64,000 bases of DNA, taken from the NCBI RefSeq assembly GCF_023100725.1, contig NZ_CP095501.1, forward strand, positions 1,736,001 through 1,800,000. Reading direction: 5' to 3'. Every line of letters starts with the position of its first letter. Position 1 is the first letter of the stretch. The DNA is from Arthrobacter antioxidans. Lineage in GTDB: Bacteria; Actinomycetota; Actinomycetes; Actinomycetales; Micrococcaceae. The notes below the pieces were generated by a model. That model was not told the DNA's origin, did not search any database, and saw only the letters and a list, made by a program, of their open reading frames with translations. A program made the position numbers and the translations under genes. This document shows positions 30,471 to 41,105 of the stretch, one piece after another.

Positions 30471-31289
30471 TCAGTCGGTCGGCTCGTCGTCGTCGTGGTC
30501 GATGAGGCGGCCGGGCAGTTTCTGGGCCGCATCCTGGTCGATCAGCCACAGGGTCTTCTTCAGGCCCCGTGCACCGGCGGCGGGGACCTGGACGTGCCCG
30601 GCCCCTGCCAGTGCCAGGCCCACCGCGCCTGCCTTGTCGCTGCCGCTGACCGAGAGCCACACCTCCTGCGCCGTGTTGATCGCCTCGAGCGTCAGCGAGA
30701 TGCGCTGCGGTGGCGGCTTCGGCGCATCGGGGACACCGACCGTCGTCGTGCCCCGCGTGCGGATCCCCGCCATCTCGGGGAAGAGGGACGCCACATGTGC
30801 GTCCGGGCCGACGCCCAGCAGGAGCACGTCGAAGCGGGGCAGGCGGGGATCGGGCTGCACGAGGTCCTCGTCAGCGGCGAGCTCCTCCCGCGCGGCGGCC
30901 GCCAGCTGCTCGGCATAGTCGACGGCGGCGCCGTCCTCGTCGGTGAACTCGTCCTTCGTGCCGAACTCGTGGATCTTCACGGGATCGACGGCGATGCGGC
31001 CCAGCAGGGCCGCCCGCGCCTGGACGGCGTTGCGCTCCGGGTCGTCGGCCCGCAGGAAGCGCTCGTCGCCCCACCAGAAATGGACATTGGCCCAGTCCAC
31101 CGCGGTGTGCGCGGGGGACTCCACCACGGCCTCGAGGGCCGCGGTGCCGATCGAGCCGCCCGTGAGCACCACGGTCGCGGTGCCCCGCTCGCTCTGCACG
31201 TCCACGAGGCGGGTGATCAGCCGCGCGGCCACGGCCGCCGCCAGGGAGCCCTGGGTGGGATGGATGCTGACTTTCGGTTCAGCGCTCAC
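30471..31289 (-). CDS. pgl: 6-phosphogluconolactonase
   Basis: Hydrolyses 6-phosphogluconolactone, the second oxidative pentose-phosphate step. About 272 residues. VVLTGGSIG binds phosphate, VHFWWGDERFL is the DevB/Pgl hallmark and LLLGVGPDAHVASLFP matches the GxGxDxHxASLFP active-site loop. The C-terminus is acidic. I chose the GTG at 31289 (SAEPKVSIHPT); it overlaps the opcA stop by 11 bp. Last gene of the tkt-tal-pgi-zwf-opcA-pgl operon. Confidence 0.93.
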   Translation of the reverse strand: MSAEPKVSIHPTQGSLAAAVAARLITRLVDVQSERGTATVVLTGGSIGTAALEAVVESPAHTAVDWANVHFWWGDERFLRADDPERNAVQARAALLGRIAVDPVKIHEFGTKDEFTDEDGAAVDYAEQLAAAAREELAADEDLVQPDPRLPRFDVLLLGVGPDAHVASLFPEMAGIRTRGTTTVGVPDAPKPPPQRISLTLEAINTAQEVWLSVSGSDKAGAVGLALAGAGHVQVPAAGARGLKKTLWLIDQDAAQKLPGRLIDHDDDEPTD

Positions 31290-32223
31290 TCGTTCGCACA
31301 CTCCTCAGATTGGTTCGGGCAAGACCCTCGGTGATGACTTCGCCGAACACCTCGTCGGGGTCGAGGCGCCGCAGCTCCTCGGCCAGGCAGTCCCGCAGGC
31401 TGCGGCGCGGCAGGGAGATGCGCTGAACGGGCTGGTGCGGCTGGTACAGCTCGGCGACGTCGTGGTCGGGACGGTGCAGCTCGATGTCGCCGCCGCTCCG
31501 GGTCAGGCGCACGCGCTGGAGGCCGGTGCCCGTAGGGCCGGCGACGATCGTCACGGGGGCGTCGAGGGCCTTCGTCAGCCAGGCCGCCAGCAGCACGGTG
31601 CTGGGGGAGTCGCACGCTCCCTCGACGGTGACCGCCGTGACGGGCTGGTCGCCCTGCAACTGGTCCATGACCGCGGCGAGCTGGATCCGCCAGTTGGTCA
31701 GGCGGGTCCAGGCGAGGTCCGTGTCGCCGGCCGCGTAGGTGCTGCTGATGTTGAACAGCGCCGCCGTCGGGTCCTTCTCGTTCGCCGAGTCGGTGATCCG
31801 GCGGTGCGCGATGCTGCCGATCGAGGTCTGCGACGCGGCATCCGGCACGCCGTGGGGCCACCAGGCGACGATCGGCGCGTCGGGCAGGAGGAGGGCGGAG
31901 ACGAGGGACTCGTTCTCCTCCGAGAGCTCCCCGTAGCCGCGCAGGACGACGACCTCCGACGCCCCGGCGTCGCCGCCCACGCGGATCTGGGCGTCGAGGC
32001 GCGTGGGCTCGTCCGGGGACTCCCCGGCCAGGACGATGATGCGGCAGGGATGCTCGCGGCTCGCCTGGTTCGCGGCGCCGATCGCCTCCTCCTCGTATCC
32101 GGAGCGGGTGATCACGACCAGCGTCAGCACACGCCCGAGCGCGACGACGCCCCCGCTGTCCCGCAGCGCCATCAGTTCCTTCGACACCTTCGAGGTGGTG
32201 GTGTCGGGCAGTTCCACGATCAT
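31279..32223 (-). CDS. opcA: Glucose-6-phosphate dehydrogenase assembly protein OpcA
   Basis: A 314-residue OpcA protein, needed for full activity or assembly of glucose-6-phosphate dehydrogenase in cyanobacteria and actinobacteria. Blocks visible are the N-terminal TLVVITRSG, HPCRIIVLAGE, DAPIVAWWPHGVPD and WTRLTNWRIQLAAVMD, all family-like. It has no catalytic motif. Its ATG overlaps the zwf stop as ATGA, so the two partners are made together, consistent with complex formation. Confidence 0.93.
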   Translation of the reverse strand: MIVELPDTTTSKVSKELMALRDSGGVVALGRVLTLVVITRSGYEEEAIGAANQASREHPCRIIVLAGESPDEPTRLDAQIRVGGDAGASEVVVLRGYGELSEENESLVSALLLPDAPIVAWWPHGVPDAASQTSIGSIAHRRITDSANEKDPTAALFNISSTYAAGDTDLAWTRLTNWRIQLAAVMDQLQGDQPVTAVTVEGACDSPSTVLLAAWLTKALDAPVTIVAGPTGTGLQRVRLTRSGGDIELHRPDHDVAELYQPHQPVQRISLPRRSLRDCLAEELRRLDPDEVFGEVITEGLARTNLRSVRTSER

Positions 32224-33764
32224 GGCCTTCTCCAGGTTCGTCCATCGGCTGCGAGCAGCTCGTCGGCGGATGCGGGTCCCCAGCTGCCGGGCACATAGGC
32301 CTCGGGCTGCGCGTCGAGCGAGGCCCAGTGCTTCTCGAACGGGTCGAGGATCTTCCAGGACAGCTCCACCTCCTGCTGACGCGGGAAGAGCGGCGGTTCG
32401 CCGAGCAGCACGTCGAGGATGAGCCGCTCGTAGGCCTCGGGGCTGGATTCGGTGAAGGAGTGCCCGTAGCCGAAGTCCATGGTCACGTCCCGGACCTCGG
32501 TCTGCGTCCCCGGGACCTTCGAGCCGAAGCGGATGGTCACGCCCTCGTCCGGCTGCACACGGATGACGACGGCGTTCTGCCCGAAGTCCTCCTCGTGATG
32601 GTCCTGGAACAGGAGGTTCGGTGCCCGCTTGAACACGACGGCGATCTCCGTGACCCTGCGGCCGAGCCGCTTGCCGGCCCGCAGGTAGAACGGGACCCCG
32701 GCCCAGCGGCGGGTGTGGATGTCCAGGCGCAGCGCGGCGAAGCTCTCGGTGGTCGAGTCGGCGGGGATGCCGTCCTCCTCGAGGAAACCGTTCACGCGCT
32801 CCCCGCCCTGCCAGCCGGCCTCGTACTGACCGCGTGCCGACCGCCCGGAGAGATCTGAGGGCAGGACGACGGCGGCGAGCACCTTCTCCTTCTCGGCGCG
32901 CAGGTGGTCCGCGTCGAAGGAGATGGGCTCCTCCATCGCCGTGAGCGCGAGGAGCTGGAGCAGGTGGTTCTGGATGACGTCACGGGCGGCCCCGACGCCG
33001 TCGTAGTACCCCGCCCGGCTGCCGATCCCGATGTCCTCGGCCATGGTGATCTGCACGTGGTCGACGTAGTTCGCGTTCCAGAGCGGTTCGAAGAGCTGGT
33101 TCGCGAACCGCAGCGCGAGGATGTTCTGGACCGTCTCCTTGCCGAGGTAGTGGTCGATCCTGAACACGGAGTCCGGGGGGAACACCTCCTCGACGATGGC
33201 GTTCAGTTCGCGGGCGGACTCGAGGTCGTGCCCGAAGGGCTTCTCGATGACCACGCGGCGCCACTGTCCGTCGTCGGGCTGGGCCAGGCCGTGCTCCGAG
33301 AGCTTCTGGCACACCGTCTCGAACGCGTTGGGGGGGATGGACAGGTAGAAGGCGTGGTTGCCGCGCGTCCCCCGGCTCTGCTCCAGCTCCTCGATGGTCT
33401 CGCGGAGGTTCTTGAAGGCCTCGTCGTCGTCGAAGTTTCCCTGGACGAAGCGGATGCCCGCCGAGAGCTGCTCCCAGACCGTCTCGTTGAACGGGGTCCG
33501 GGCATACTGCGTCACGGACTCCCGGACCTGCTGCACGAACTCCTCGTCAGACCACTCGCGGCGCCCGAAGCCCACCAGTCCGAAGCTCGGCGGCAGGAGT
33601 CCCCGGTTGGCGAGGTCGTAGATGGCGGGCATGAGCTTCTTGCGGGCGAGATCGCCCGTCACCCCGAACAGGACGAGGGACGAGGGGCCGGCGATCCGGC
33701 TCAGCCGCCGGTCGCGCGGATCCCGCAGGGGGTTGGCGGCTCTCGCCGTGGTGCTGTCAGGCAT
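32220..33764 (-). CDS. zwf: Glucose-6-phosphate 1-dehydrogenase
   Basis: NADP-dependent first step of the oxidative pentose-phosphate pathway; 514 residues. The coenzyme loop LFGVTGDLARKKLMPA is near 32-47, EKPFGHD follows, and the active-site signature FRIDHYLGKETVQNILALRF gives the catalytic histidine and lysine. I chose the ATG at 33764. A GTG two codons earlier (33770) overlaps the pgi stop as GTGA and is equally plausible. The frame upstream belongs to the pgi region and is not part of this protein. Confidence 0.96.
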   Translation of the reverse strand: MPDSTTARAANPLRDPRDRRLSRIAGPSSLVLFGVTGDLARKKLMPAIYDLANRGLLPPSFGLVGFGRREWSDEEFVQQVRESVTQYARTPFNETVWEQLSAGIRFVQGNFDDDEAFKNLRETIEELEQSRGTRGNHAFYLSIPPNAFETVCQKLSEHGLAQPDDGQWRRVVIEKPFGHDLESARELNAIVEEVFPPDSVFRIDHYLGKETVQNILALRFANQLFEPLWNANYVDHVQITMAEDIGIGSRAGYYDGVGAARDVIQNHLLQLLALTAMEEPISFDADHLRAEKEKVLAAVVLPSDLSGRSARGQYEAGWQGGERVNGFLEEDGIPADSTTESFAALRLDIHTRRWAGVPFYLRAGKRLGRRVTEIAVVFKRAPNLLFQDHHEEDFGQNAVVIRVQPDEGVTIRFGSKVPGTQTEVRDVTMDFGYGHSFTESSPEAYERLILDVLLGEPPLFPRQQEVELSWKILDPFEKHWASLDAQPEAYVPGSWGPASADELLAADGRTWRRP

Positions 33765-33766
33765 GC

Positions 33767-35425
33767 TCACCCGTTCTCGTGGTGACCCTCGCCGGATCCG
33801 GCGAGGGTGGCGATGGCGTCGCGGAGCTGCGCGACGCCCGCGGCGCGGTCCGTCAGGTGCAGGCGGAGGACGGGGCGCCCGTGGTCCGCGAGCACCTGGG
33901 CGTCCCCGGCCGCCTGCGCCGCGATGAGCTCGCCGAAGCTGAAGGGGCGCTCGGGGATCGTCAGGTCGGTGCTGCTCGCCCCGGTCAGCTGCAGGTACAC
34001 CCCGATCGGGGATCCGCCCTTGTGGTACTGACCCGTCGAGTGCAGGAAGCGCGGCCCCCAGCCGAAGGTGACCGGCCGGCCGGTGACGGCGGCCAGCGGG
34101 GAACGGACGGACTCGAGGTCCGCCTGCCGGTGGCGGTCCAGGTAGGCCTGCACGGAGAGGTAGCCGTTCCCGGGCAGGGTGGCGAGCAGCGCCCGGAGCG
34201 CCTCGGCGACCGTCCCCGAGGAACCGAGGAGGCCGGCGTCGCCGCGGACCTCGACCGCTCCGTCGACGAAGGCGGCCTCGGCCGGCTCCGGCTGTGCGTC
34301 GAGCAGGCCGCGCGCGGCCGTCTTGGCGGCCTCGACGTCGGGCTGGTCGAACGGGTTGATGCCCAGCAGTCGGCCGGCGACGGCCACCGCGTACTCCCAG
34401 ACGAACAGCTGGCTGCCGAGGGTGCCGCTGACGGTGACGCGCGTGCCCTCGGCGGGCCCGTCGCCGGGAGCCTCGTCGAGCGGGGCGAGGAACACGGGCA
34501 GGACGTCGTCCGCCACGTCCGCGAGCTCCGGGGCGTCGCCGGAGGCGACGACGGGGAGCAGGCCGGTGCCGAGCTTGCCGGTCGATTCGGCGATGAGCTG
34601 TTCGGCCCAGTCGGCGAAGCCGGGCAGTCCCGAGCCGGCATCCGCGAACACGATCTTGTCCCGCAGGGGGAGTGTCCCGCCCAGCACGGCGCCGAGCTGC
34701 AGGCCCACGTTGTCCTCGACGTCGTCGCCGAGGAACTCGGCGCTGTCCTCCGCATCGGTCAGCAGCGTCTCGATGTCGGCACCGGCGAGGCCGGACGGCA
34801 CGAGCCCGAACGCGGTGAGGGCCGAGTAGCGGCCGCCGACCTCCGGGTCGGCGTTGAACACCTTCCGGTAGCCGGCCTTCCTCGACGCCTCGTCCAGCGG
34901 CGACCCCGGATCGGTCACGATGACGATCCGCGAGGCGGCGTCGATGCCGGCGTCCATGAACGCCTGCTCGAACACCCGGCGCTGCGAATCGGTCTCGACC
35001 GTGGAGCCCGACTTCGAGGACACGACGATCGCGGTGCGCTGGAGGTCCTCCTCGAGGGCTGCGCGCACCTGGTCGGGGTCGGTGGCGTCCAGGACCACGA
35101 GGGGGACGCCCGCTTCCTTCGTGATGACCTCCGGCGCGAGCGAGGAACCGCCCATGCCGCAGAGCACGATCCGGTCGACCCCCTCGGCCGCGAGGTCGGC
35201 GCGGAGCGCCGTGATCTCCGGCAGGAGCGCGCGCGAGCCCTCGAACAGGTCGATCCAGCCGAGGCGGACGGATGCCTCGGACTCGGCGTCGGCGCCCCAC
35301 AGCGTCGCATCCTTCGCCATCAGGCGGGAAGCGAAGCGGTCCTTCACGAGCGCCGGCACGGCCGAGTCGACCGCCGCGAGGGCGGCGCCGGTGGCGGTGA
35401 GTGCGAACGAGCCCATGGGGATCAC
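33767..35425 (-). CDS. pgi: Glucose-6-phosphate isomerase
   Basis: A 552-residue sugar isomerase. The SIS domains are visible: [29 protein letters not shown] and [19 protein letters not shown], with [17 protein letters not shown] near the C-terminus. The overall pattern is that of the divergent actinobacterial/PMI-like form rather than the E. coli type. The GTG at 35425 overlaps the tal stop as GTGA. Its place inside the pentose-phosphate operon lets fructose 6-phosphate return to glucose 6-phosphate, favouring cycling and NADPH production. Confidence 0.93.
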   Translation of the reverse strand: MIPMGSFALTATGAALAAVDSAVPALVKDRFASRLMAKDATLWGADAESEASVRLGWIDLFEGSRALLPEITALRADLAAEGVDRIVLCGMGGSSLAPEVITKEAGVPLVVLDATDPDQVRAALEEDLQRTAIVVSSKSGSTVETDSQRRVFEQAFMDAGIDAASRIVIVTDPGSPLDEASRKAGYRKVFNADPEVGGRYSALTAFGLVPSGLAGADIETLLTDAEDSAEFLGDDVEDNVGLQLGAVLGGTLPLRDKIVFADAGSGLPGFADWAEQLIAESTGKLGTGLLPVVASGDAPELADVADDVLPVFLAPLDEAPGDGPAEGTRVTVSGTLGSQLFVWEYAVAVAGRLLGINPFDQPDVEAAKTAARGLLDAQPEPAEAAFVDGAVEVRGDAGLLGSSGTVAEALRALLATLPGNGYLSVQAYLDRHRQADLESVRSPLAAVTGRPVTFGWGPRFLHSTGQYHKGGSPIGVYLQLTGASSTDLTIPERPFSFGELIAAQAAGDAQVLADHGRPVLRLHLTDRAAGVAQLRDAIATLAGSGEGHHENG

Positions 35426-36531
35426 GCCTCCGCGGCGTCGAGGGCGGCCTGGACCGTCTCGAGGAGCTCGGTCCAGCTGGCCACGAACTTGTCGAGGCCT
35501 TCGGTCTCGAGCTGGTCGACGACCTCGGCGTAGGAGATGCCGATGGCGTCGAGCCGGTTCAGGACCTCGTTGGACTCGTCGTAGGTGCCGGTGACCGTGT
35601 CACCGTCGATGACGCCGTGGTCCGCCGTGGCCTCGAGGGTCTTCTCGGGCATGGTGTTGACGACGTTCGGCGCGACGAGGCCGGTGACGTAGAGCGTGTC
35701 CGGCAGGTTCGGGTCCTTGACGCCCGTCGATGCCCAGAGGGGGCGCTGCGCGTTGGCGCCGGCGGCCTTCAGGACCTGCCAGCGCTCCGAGGAGAACTGC
35801 TCCTCGAAGATCTGGTAGGCGAGGCGGGCGTTCGCGAGGCCGGCCTTGCCCTTGAGTGCCGTCGCCTCGTCCGTGCCGATCGCATCGAGGCGGGCGTCGA
35901 TCTCGGCGTCCACGCGCGAGACGAAGAAGGAGGCGACGGACGTGATCTTGGACAGATCGTGGCCGTTCTCCTTCGCCTGTTCCAGGCCCACCATGAAGGC
36001 GTTGATGACGGCGCGGTAGCGCTCGAGGGAGAAGATCAGCGTCACGTTGACGCTGATGCCGGCGCCCAGGGTCGAGGAGATCGCCTCCAGGCCCTCCACG
36101 GTCGCGGGGATCTTGATGAGGACGTTGGTGCGCTGCACCTTGGCGTGGAGCCGCTTGGCCTCGGCCACGGTGCCCGCGGTGTCGCGGGACAGCCGGGGGT
36201 CCACCTCGATGGAGACGCGGCCGTCGGCACCGTTGGTGCGCTTGGCCTCCGCCGCGAAGATGTCGCAGGCCTGCGCCACGTCGTGGGTGGTGATGTCGAA
36301 GACGGCCTGGTCGACGTCGGCGCCGGCTTCCCTGAGGGCGCCCACCTGGGAGGCGTAGGACTCGCCCTTCTTGAGGGCCGCCGCGAAGATGCTCGGGTTG
36401 GTGGTGACGCCGACGACGTTCAGGTCCTCGATGAGGTGCTTGAAGGCGCCCGAGTTGATGCGCTCCCGGGAGAGGTCGTCGAGCCAGATGGAGACGCCGG
36501 CGGCCGAGAGATCAGCTGTGGGTGTAGTCAT
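35422..36531 (-). CDS. tal: Transaldolase
   Basis: A 369-residue transaldolase of the longer actinobacterial type. [16 protein letters not shown] is the N-terminal signature. The Schiff-base lysine lies in [13 protein letters not shown], and [13 protein letters not shown] and [15 protein letters not shown] complete the barrel. ATG at 36531 with AAGGAG seven bases upstream. It follows tkt by 64 bp and overlaps pgi by four. Confidence 0.95.
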   Translation of the reverse strand: MTTPTADLSAAGVSIWLDDLSRERINSGAFKHLIEDLNVVGVTTNPSIFAAALKKGESYASQVGALREAGADVDQAVFDITTHDVAQACDIFAAEAKRTNGADGRVSIEVDPRLSRDTAGTVAEAKRLHAKVQRTNVLIKIPATVEGLEAISSTLGAGISVNVTLIFSLERYRAVINAFMVGLEQAKENGHDLSKITSVASFFVSRVDAEIDARLDAIGTDEATALKGKAGLANARLAYQIFEEQFSSERWQVLKAAGANAQRPLWASTGVKDPNLPDTLYVTGLVAPNVVNTMPEKTLEATADHGVIDGDTVTGTYDESNEVLNRLDAIGISYAEVVDQLETEGLDKFVASWTELLETVQAALDAAEA

Positions 36532-36595
36532 GGTGTGTGCTCCTTGTCCGCTGCCGCGGAAGATGTGTGCTGGACGGTTGGAACGGGTGGGGTGG

Positions 36596-38782
36596 TTACT
36601 GCTGGTCGCCGGTCTCCGTGGCGCGGTGGCCCGAGGGCAGGGCCGGGGAGCCGTTGGGTGCCAGGGGATCGGCGGCGACGGCTTCCAGGGAGTCCTTCGC
36701 GGCGGCCACGACGGCGTCGGCGGTGATGCCGAACTCGCGGTAGAGGGTCTTGTAGTCGGCCGATGCACCGAAGTGCTCGAGGGACACGATGCGGCCGGCG
36801 TCGCCGACGATCCCGTGCCAGCTCTGCGCCACGCCCGCCTCGACGGACACGCGGGCCCGGACGGTGCGGGGCAGGACGCTCTCGCGGTAGCCGGCGTCCT
36901 GCGCGTTGAACCATTCGAGGCACGGCATCGAGACCACGCGGGCGGAGATGCCCTGAGCCTCGAGGGCCGTGCGGGCCTCCACGGCGAGCTGCACCTCGGA
37001 GCCCGTACCGATGAGGATGACGTCGGGGGAGCCGTTCGTCGCTTCGGCGAGCACGTAGCCGCCCTTCGCGACACCCTCGGCGGAGCCGAACGTCCCGCCC
37101 TCGGCGGCGCCCTCGCCCCGCTCGTAGGTGGGGATGTTCTGGCGCGTCAGGACGAGCCCGGCCGGGTTCTCGGTGTTCTCGAGGATGGTGCGCCAGGCGA
37201 CGGCCACCTCGTTGGCATCGCCCGGCCGGACGACGTCGAGCCCGGGGATGGTGCGCAGCGAGGAGAGCTGCTCCACCGGCTGGTGCGTGGGGCCGTCCTC
37301 GCCCAGGCCGATGGAGTCGTGGGTCCAGACGTAGATCGCGGGGACGCCCATGAGGGCCCCGAGGCGTACGGCGGGCCGCTGGTAGTCGCTGAAGATGAGG
37401 AAGGTGCCGGAGAAGGCGCGGGTGCTGCTGTGCATCACGATGCCGTTGACGATGGCCGCGGCGGCGTGCTCGCGGATGCCGAAGTGCAGCACGCGGCCGT
37501 ACTGGTTGCCGGACCAGGACTTGGTCTGGCGGCTCTCGGGGATGAACGACGGCGATCCCTCGATCGTCGTGTTGTTCGACTCCGCGAGGTCGGCGCTGCC
37601 GCCCCACAGTTCGGGGAGCGCGGGGCCGATCGCGGTGAGGACCTTGCCGGACGCGGCGCGCGTGGACATGTCCTTGCCCGCCTCGAACGTCGGCAGGCTC
37701 TCCTCCCAGCCCTCGGGCAGCGTGCGTGCCTGGATCCGCTCGAGCAGGGCGGCCTCGTCGGCGTGGGCGGCCTTCCAGGCGTCGAAGCCCTCCTGCCACG
37801 CGCTGTGCGCCTCGGAACCGCGGCGGACGACGCCGCGGGCGTGCTCGAGGACCTCGGGATCGACGTCGAAGTGCTTCTCCGGGTCGAAGCCGAGGGCTTC
37901 CTTCAGGGCTGCGACTTCGTCCGTGCCGAGGGCCGAGCCGTGGATCTTGCCGGTGTTCTGCTTGTTCGGCGCGGGGTAGCCGATGATGGTGCGCAGCGAG
38001 ACGATGCTCGGACGGGAGGTCTCGTTCTTCGCGGCGACGAGGGCGGAGTACAGCTCGGCGACGTCCTCCACGTACGCGCCGGTCTTCGTCCAGTCCACGC
38101 GCTGCGTGTGCCAGCCGTAGGCTTCATAGCGCTTCAGGACGTCCTCGCTGAAGGCGACGTCCGTGTCGTCCTCGATGGAGATGTGGTTCTCGTCGTAGAG
38201 CACCACGAGGTTGCCGAGTTCCTGGTGACCGGCGAGCGAGGACGCCTCGGCCGTCACGCCCTCCTGGAGGTCGCCGTCGGAGGCGATGACCCAGATGGTG
38301 TGGTCGAAGGGGCTGGTGCCCGCGGGGGCGTCGGCGTCGAACATGCCGCGCTGGCGGCGCTGGCCGTAGGCGAAGCCGACCGACGTCGCGAGACCCTGGC
38401 CGAGGGGACCTGTGGTGATCTCCACGCCCTTGGTGTGGCGGTACTCGGGGTGGCCCGGGGTGAGGGAGCCCCAGGTGCGCAGGGCCTTCAGGTCATCGAG
38501 CTCGAGGCCGTAGCCCGAGAGGAAGAGCTGGATGTAGAGGGTGAGCGAGGTGTGGCCGGGGGAGAGGACGAAGCGGTCGCGTCCCGTCCACTCGGGGTCC
38601 GAGGGATCGTGCCGCATGAGCTTCTGGAAGAGGAGGTAGGCCGCCGGCGCCAGGCTCATGGCCGTTCCCGGGTGTCCGTTGCCCACCTTCTCGACGGCGT
38701 CCGCCGCCAGGATGCGAACCGTGTCGACCGCCTTCTGGTCGAGTTCGGTCCAGGTCAGTTCCTGCTCTTGCGTCCGTGGCAC
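36596..38782 (-). CDS. tkt: Transketolase
   Basis: Thiamine-diphosphate enzyme of about 728 residues. The N-terminal [14 protein letters not shown] and [16 protein letters not shown] line the substrate channel. [19 protein letters not shown] with the distal [11 protein letters not shown] is the diphosphate-Mg motif, and [18 protein letters not shown] lies in the pyrimidine domain. The start is uncertain. I chose the GTG at 38782 ([15 protein letters not shown]); an ATG at 38863 would add 27 less conserved residues. First gene of the operon, divergent from ctaB. Confidence 0.95.
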   Translation of the reverse strand: MPRTQEQELTWTELDQKAVDTVRILAADAVEKVGNGHPGTAMSLAPAAYLLFQKLMRHDPSDPEWTGRDRFVLSPGHTSLTLYIQLFLSGYGLELDDLKALRTWGSLTPGHPEYRHTKGVEITTGPLGQGLATSVGFAYGQRRQRGMFDADAPAGTSPFDHTIWVIASDGDLQEGVTAEASSLAGHQELGNLVVLYDENHISIEDDTDVAFSEDVLKRYEAYGWHTQRVDWTKTGAYVEDVAELYSALVAAKNETSRPSIVSLRTIIGYPAPNKQNTGKIHGSALGTDEVAALKEALGFDPEKHFDVDPEVLEHARGVVRRGSEAHSAWQEGFDAWKAAHADEAALLERIQARTLPEGWEESLPTFEAGKDMSTRAASGKVLTAIGPALPELWGGSADLAESNNTTIEGSPSFIPESRQTKSWSGNQYGRVLHFGIREHAAAAIVNGIVMHSSTRAFSGTFLIFSDYQRPAVRLGALMGVPAIYVWTHDSIGLGEDGPTHQPVEQLSSLRTIPGLDVVRPGDANEVAVAWRTILENTENPAGLVLTRQNIPTYERGEGAAEGGTFGSAEGVAKGGYVLAEATNGSPDVILIGTGSEVQLAVEARTALEAQGISARVVSMPCLEWFNAQDAGYRESVLPRTVRARVSVEAGVAQSWHGIVGDAGRIVSLEHFGASADYKTLYREFGITADAVVAAAKDSLEAVAADPLAPNGSPALPSGHRATETGDQQ

Positions 38783-39068
38783 GTTTCCGGGCCCCTCTCT
38801 GTCCGGAACGGCCAGTGACGGGGACGTGCCTTCAGGCACGCCGTCGGGCTGGCCGTTCACCATTGAATGCTGCGAATTTCGAGCCCGTGGGGGACAGCAC
38901 TGAGCCGGGACCACTTATTCCGGGCATACTTCCGCAGCGGGCTTTCCAGCCCACACTATCCCGTCCGGCCCGCCGCGGGACGTGGGAGTCGAACAATGTC
39001 CTCCATCACAATCCGTGGCGGCGCGGAGCATCGGACGGACGGGATCCCGCCACCGATTTCTACAGGGC
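38783..39068. other. Divergent promoter region between tkt and ctaB
   Basis: About 290 bp without a clear gene. It may include the true N-terminus of Tkt (ATG at 38863). I could not place the tkt promoter with confidence; the ctaB promoter elements are listed separately. Confidence 0.4.
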
Positions 39069-39099
39069 GTAAAAGGGTATGATGGGCCTTGTCTTTTAC
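39069..39099 (+). promoter_or_regulatory. ctaB promoter framed by an inverted repeat
   Basis: A good -10, TATGAT, lies at 39078-39083. It is framed by GTAAAAG (39069-39075) and CTTTTAC (39093-39099), perfect 7-bp arms 17 bases apart, so a dimeric regulator sitting on both arms would cover the start point. The regulator is unknown. Confidence 0.45.
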
Positions 39100-39125
39100 C
39101 CCGGAAAAAACGAAAGTGTTGCCTT

Positions 39126-40070
39126 GTGAACACCCAGCAGGCTCCTGCTCCGGCACGTTCCCCGCAGGCCCGTCAGGGTTTCGGTCGCAAAGCGAAGGCC
39201 TATCTGGCGCTGACGAAGCCTCGCGTGATCGAACTTCTGCTGGTGACCACTCTTCCCACCATGATCTTCGCGCAGGGCGGATTCCCGCCCGTCGGCCTGA
39301 TCCTCGCGACCATGGTCGGCGGTGCCCTCGCGGCAGGGAGCGCCGGTGCGTTCAACTGCTACATCGACCGTGACATCGACAAGCTGATGCACCGCACGGA
39401 GAACCGTCCCCTGGTCACCGGCGAGGTCACGCCCCGGGAGGCGCTCGTGTTCTCCTGGATCCTCGGGGTCGTGGCGATCGCCGTGCTCTGGCTCGGGGCC
39501 AACCCGCTCGCCGGCATGCTGGGCGTCGCCGCGATCTTCCTGTACGTGGTCGTCTACACGCTCGTCCTCAAGCGGCGCACGTCGCAGAACATCGTCTGGG
39601 GCGGCGCCGCGGGCTGCATGCCCGTCCTCATCGCCTGGGCAGCGGTCACCAACGCCGTCGAGTGGCCCGCCGTCGTCCTGTTCCTCATCATCTTCCTCTG
39701 GACCCCGCCGCACTACTGGCCGCTGTCCATGAAGTACAGCGACGACTACAACGCCGCTAACGTGCCGATGCTCGGGGCGATCGCCGGGGCCCGCGCGGTC
39801 TCCGTCCAGGTGGTCCTGTACGCCTGGGCCATGGCGGCCTGCTCGCTCCTGCTGATCCCGGCCGGTGCCGGCTGGGTCTACACGGTCGCCGCCGTCGCCG
39901 GCGGCGCCTGGTTCATCCGCGAGTCCCACCGGCTGCACTCCCTCGCCCACCGTGGAGAGCTGCACCCGAAGGCCGCGATGAAGGTGTTCCACGGATCGAT
40001 CAGCTACCTCACGGTCCTCTTCCTCGCCCTCGCGATCGATCCCTTCGTCGGACCGGCCGTCCTGGGCTGA
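39126..40070 (+). CDS. ctaB: Protohaem IX farnesyltransferase (haem O synthase)
   Basis: A UbiA-family prenyltransferase of 314 residues that adds farnesyl to haem B, the step before haem A for cytochrome aa3. The first aspartate motif is [20 protein letters not shown] and the second [26 protein letters not shown] is the CtaB signature. About nine membrane helices are present. GTG start at 39126; the frame upstream overlaps the promoter. ctaA, which completes haem A, is 1 kb away on the other strand. Confidence 0.95.
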   Translation: MNTQQAPAPARSPQARQGFGRKAKAYLALTKPRVIELLLVTTLPTMIFAQGGFPPVGLILATMVGGALAAGSAGAFNCYIDRDIDKLMHRTENRPLVTGEVTPREALVFSWILGVVAIAVLWLGANPLAGMLGVAAIFLYVVVYTLVLKRRTSQNIVWGGAAGCMPVLIAWAAVTNAVEWPAVVLFLIIFLWTPPHYWPLSMKYSDDYNAANVPMLGAIAGARAVSVQVVLYAWAMAACSLLLIPAGAGWVYTVAAVAGGAWFIRESHRLHSLAHRGELHPKAAMKVFHGSISYLTVLFLALAIDPFVGPAVLG

Positions 40071-40178
40071 GTCGGCACGTCTGACGCGGGACTGCCGTAG
40101 CCGGCACTGCCCGGTCCGGTGCTGCCCGATCCCGATGCGCCGGACTCAATCGGCGCCGGCGGCCCTAGGCTTGCACCC

Positions 40179-41078
40179 ATGGACTTCACCGGCCTGATCG
40201 CCTACCCCCTCACCCCGTTCCTGCCGGACGGCTCCGTCTCCTTCGCGGACCTCCGTGGCCTCGTGGAGGGTCTGGCCTCCTCCGGCGTCGATGCCGTCAC
40301 GGTCCTGGGCTCCTCCGGGAGCTTCGCCTACCTCGACCGCGGCGAACGGGCCCGGGTGGCGCGCACGGCCATCGACGCCCTCGACGGCCGGCTCCCGGTG
40401 GCCGTGGGCATCAGTTCGGTCGGCACACGGGAGGTCCTCGAGGCCGCGACGGACGCGCAGGCGGCCGGCGCGTCCGGGCTCGTGCTCTCACCGGTCTCCT
40501 ACGTCCCCCTCACCGACGACGAGGTCCTGGCGCAGGTCCGGGCGGTGGACGAGGCGACGGATCTTCCGATCTGCCTGTACAACAACCCCGGCACCACGCA
40601 GTTCGACTACTCGCTGCAGGTGGTCGCCGAACTGTCGTCGCTGCCGGATGTCGTCGCGTTCAAAGACACGGCGGCGGATGCCGTGACCTTCAATGCCCGC
40701 TATGCGGAACTGGCCCGGCTGGTCCCGGCACCGTTCAGCCACGGCGTGAGCGGGGATCTCCTGATGATGACCGGCGAGGTGGCGGCCGACGCCTGGCACA
40801 GCGGGCCGGCGGCGCTCCTGCCGGCCTACTACTCGCGGCTCCGCGCCGCCGTCGTGGCCGGGGACCGGGCGGAGACCGAGCGTGTCCGGCACGTCCTCGT
40901 GCCCCTCGTCGACCACGTCGCCGGGCTGCGCCGGATCAGCGGCCTGCACCTCCTCGCCCGCGCCTGCGGTATCGCCGCCGGGGACCCCCGCCCGCCCCTG
41001 CTGCCGAGCCCGGGCTCCGAACTGCGTGACCTCGGGCGGCTCCTCGACCTCCTCGAGGCGGAGTTCGACGACGACTGA
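40179..41078 (+). CDS. DapA-family aldolase/synthase of unknown substrate
   Basis: A 299-residue TIM-barrel protein of the dihydrodipicolinate synthase/N-acetylneuraminate lyase family. Blocks are LIAYPLTPFLPDGS, VTVLGSSGSFAYLD (the usual GTTGE is GSSGS here), CLYNNPGTT with its tyrosine, and VVAFKDTAAD with the Schiff-base lysine. The altered GSSGS motif and the single-copy context make a true lysine-pathway DapA unlikely; a 2-keto-acid aldolase is more probable. ATG at 40179 lies seven bases after TAGGCT with no ribosome-binding site: leaderless. Confidence 0.8.
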   Translation: MDFTGLIAYPLTPFLPDGSVSFADLRGLVEGLASSGVDAVTVLGSSGSFAYLDRGERARVARTAIDALDGRLPVAVGISSVGTREVLEAATDAQAAGASGLVLSPVSYVPLTDDEVLAQVRAVDEATDLPICLYNNPGTTQFDYSLQVVAELSSLPDVVAFKDTAADAVTFNARYAELARLVPAPFSHGVSGDLLMMTGEVAADAWHSGPAALLPAYYSRLRAAVVAGDRAETERVRHVLVPLVDHVAGLRRISGLHLLARACGIAAGDPRPPLLPSPGSELRDLGRLLDLLEAEFDDD

Positions 41079-41105
41079 CGGGCGGAAGGGGAGTGGCTGC
41101 CGTCC

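Noticed and set aside
32220..35300. Apparent 1026-residue protein ending in glucose-6-phosphate dehydrogenase
   Set aside because: The first half is an arginine-rich shadow of pgi in another frame that happens to be open into zwf. The real start is at 33764 or 33770.
36371..38818. 815-codon plus-strand frame opposite tal and tkt
   Set aside because: Antisense shadow. Both minus-strand genes are unmistakable.
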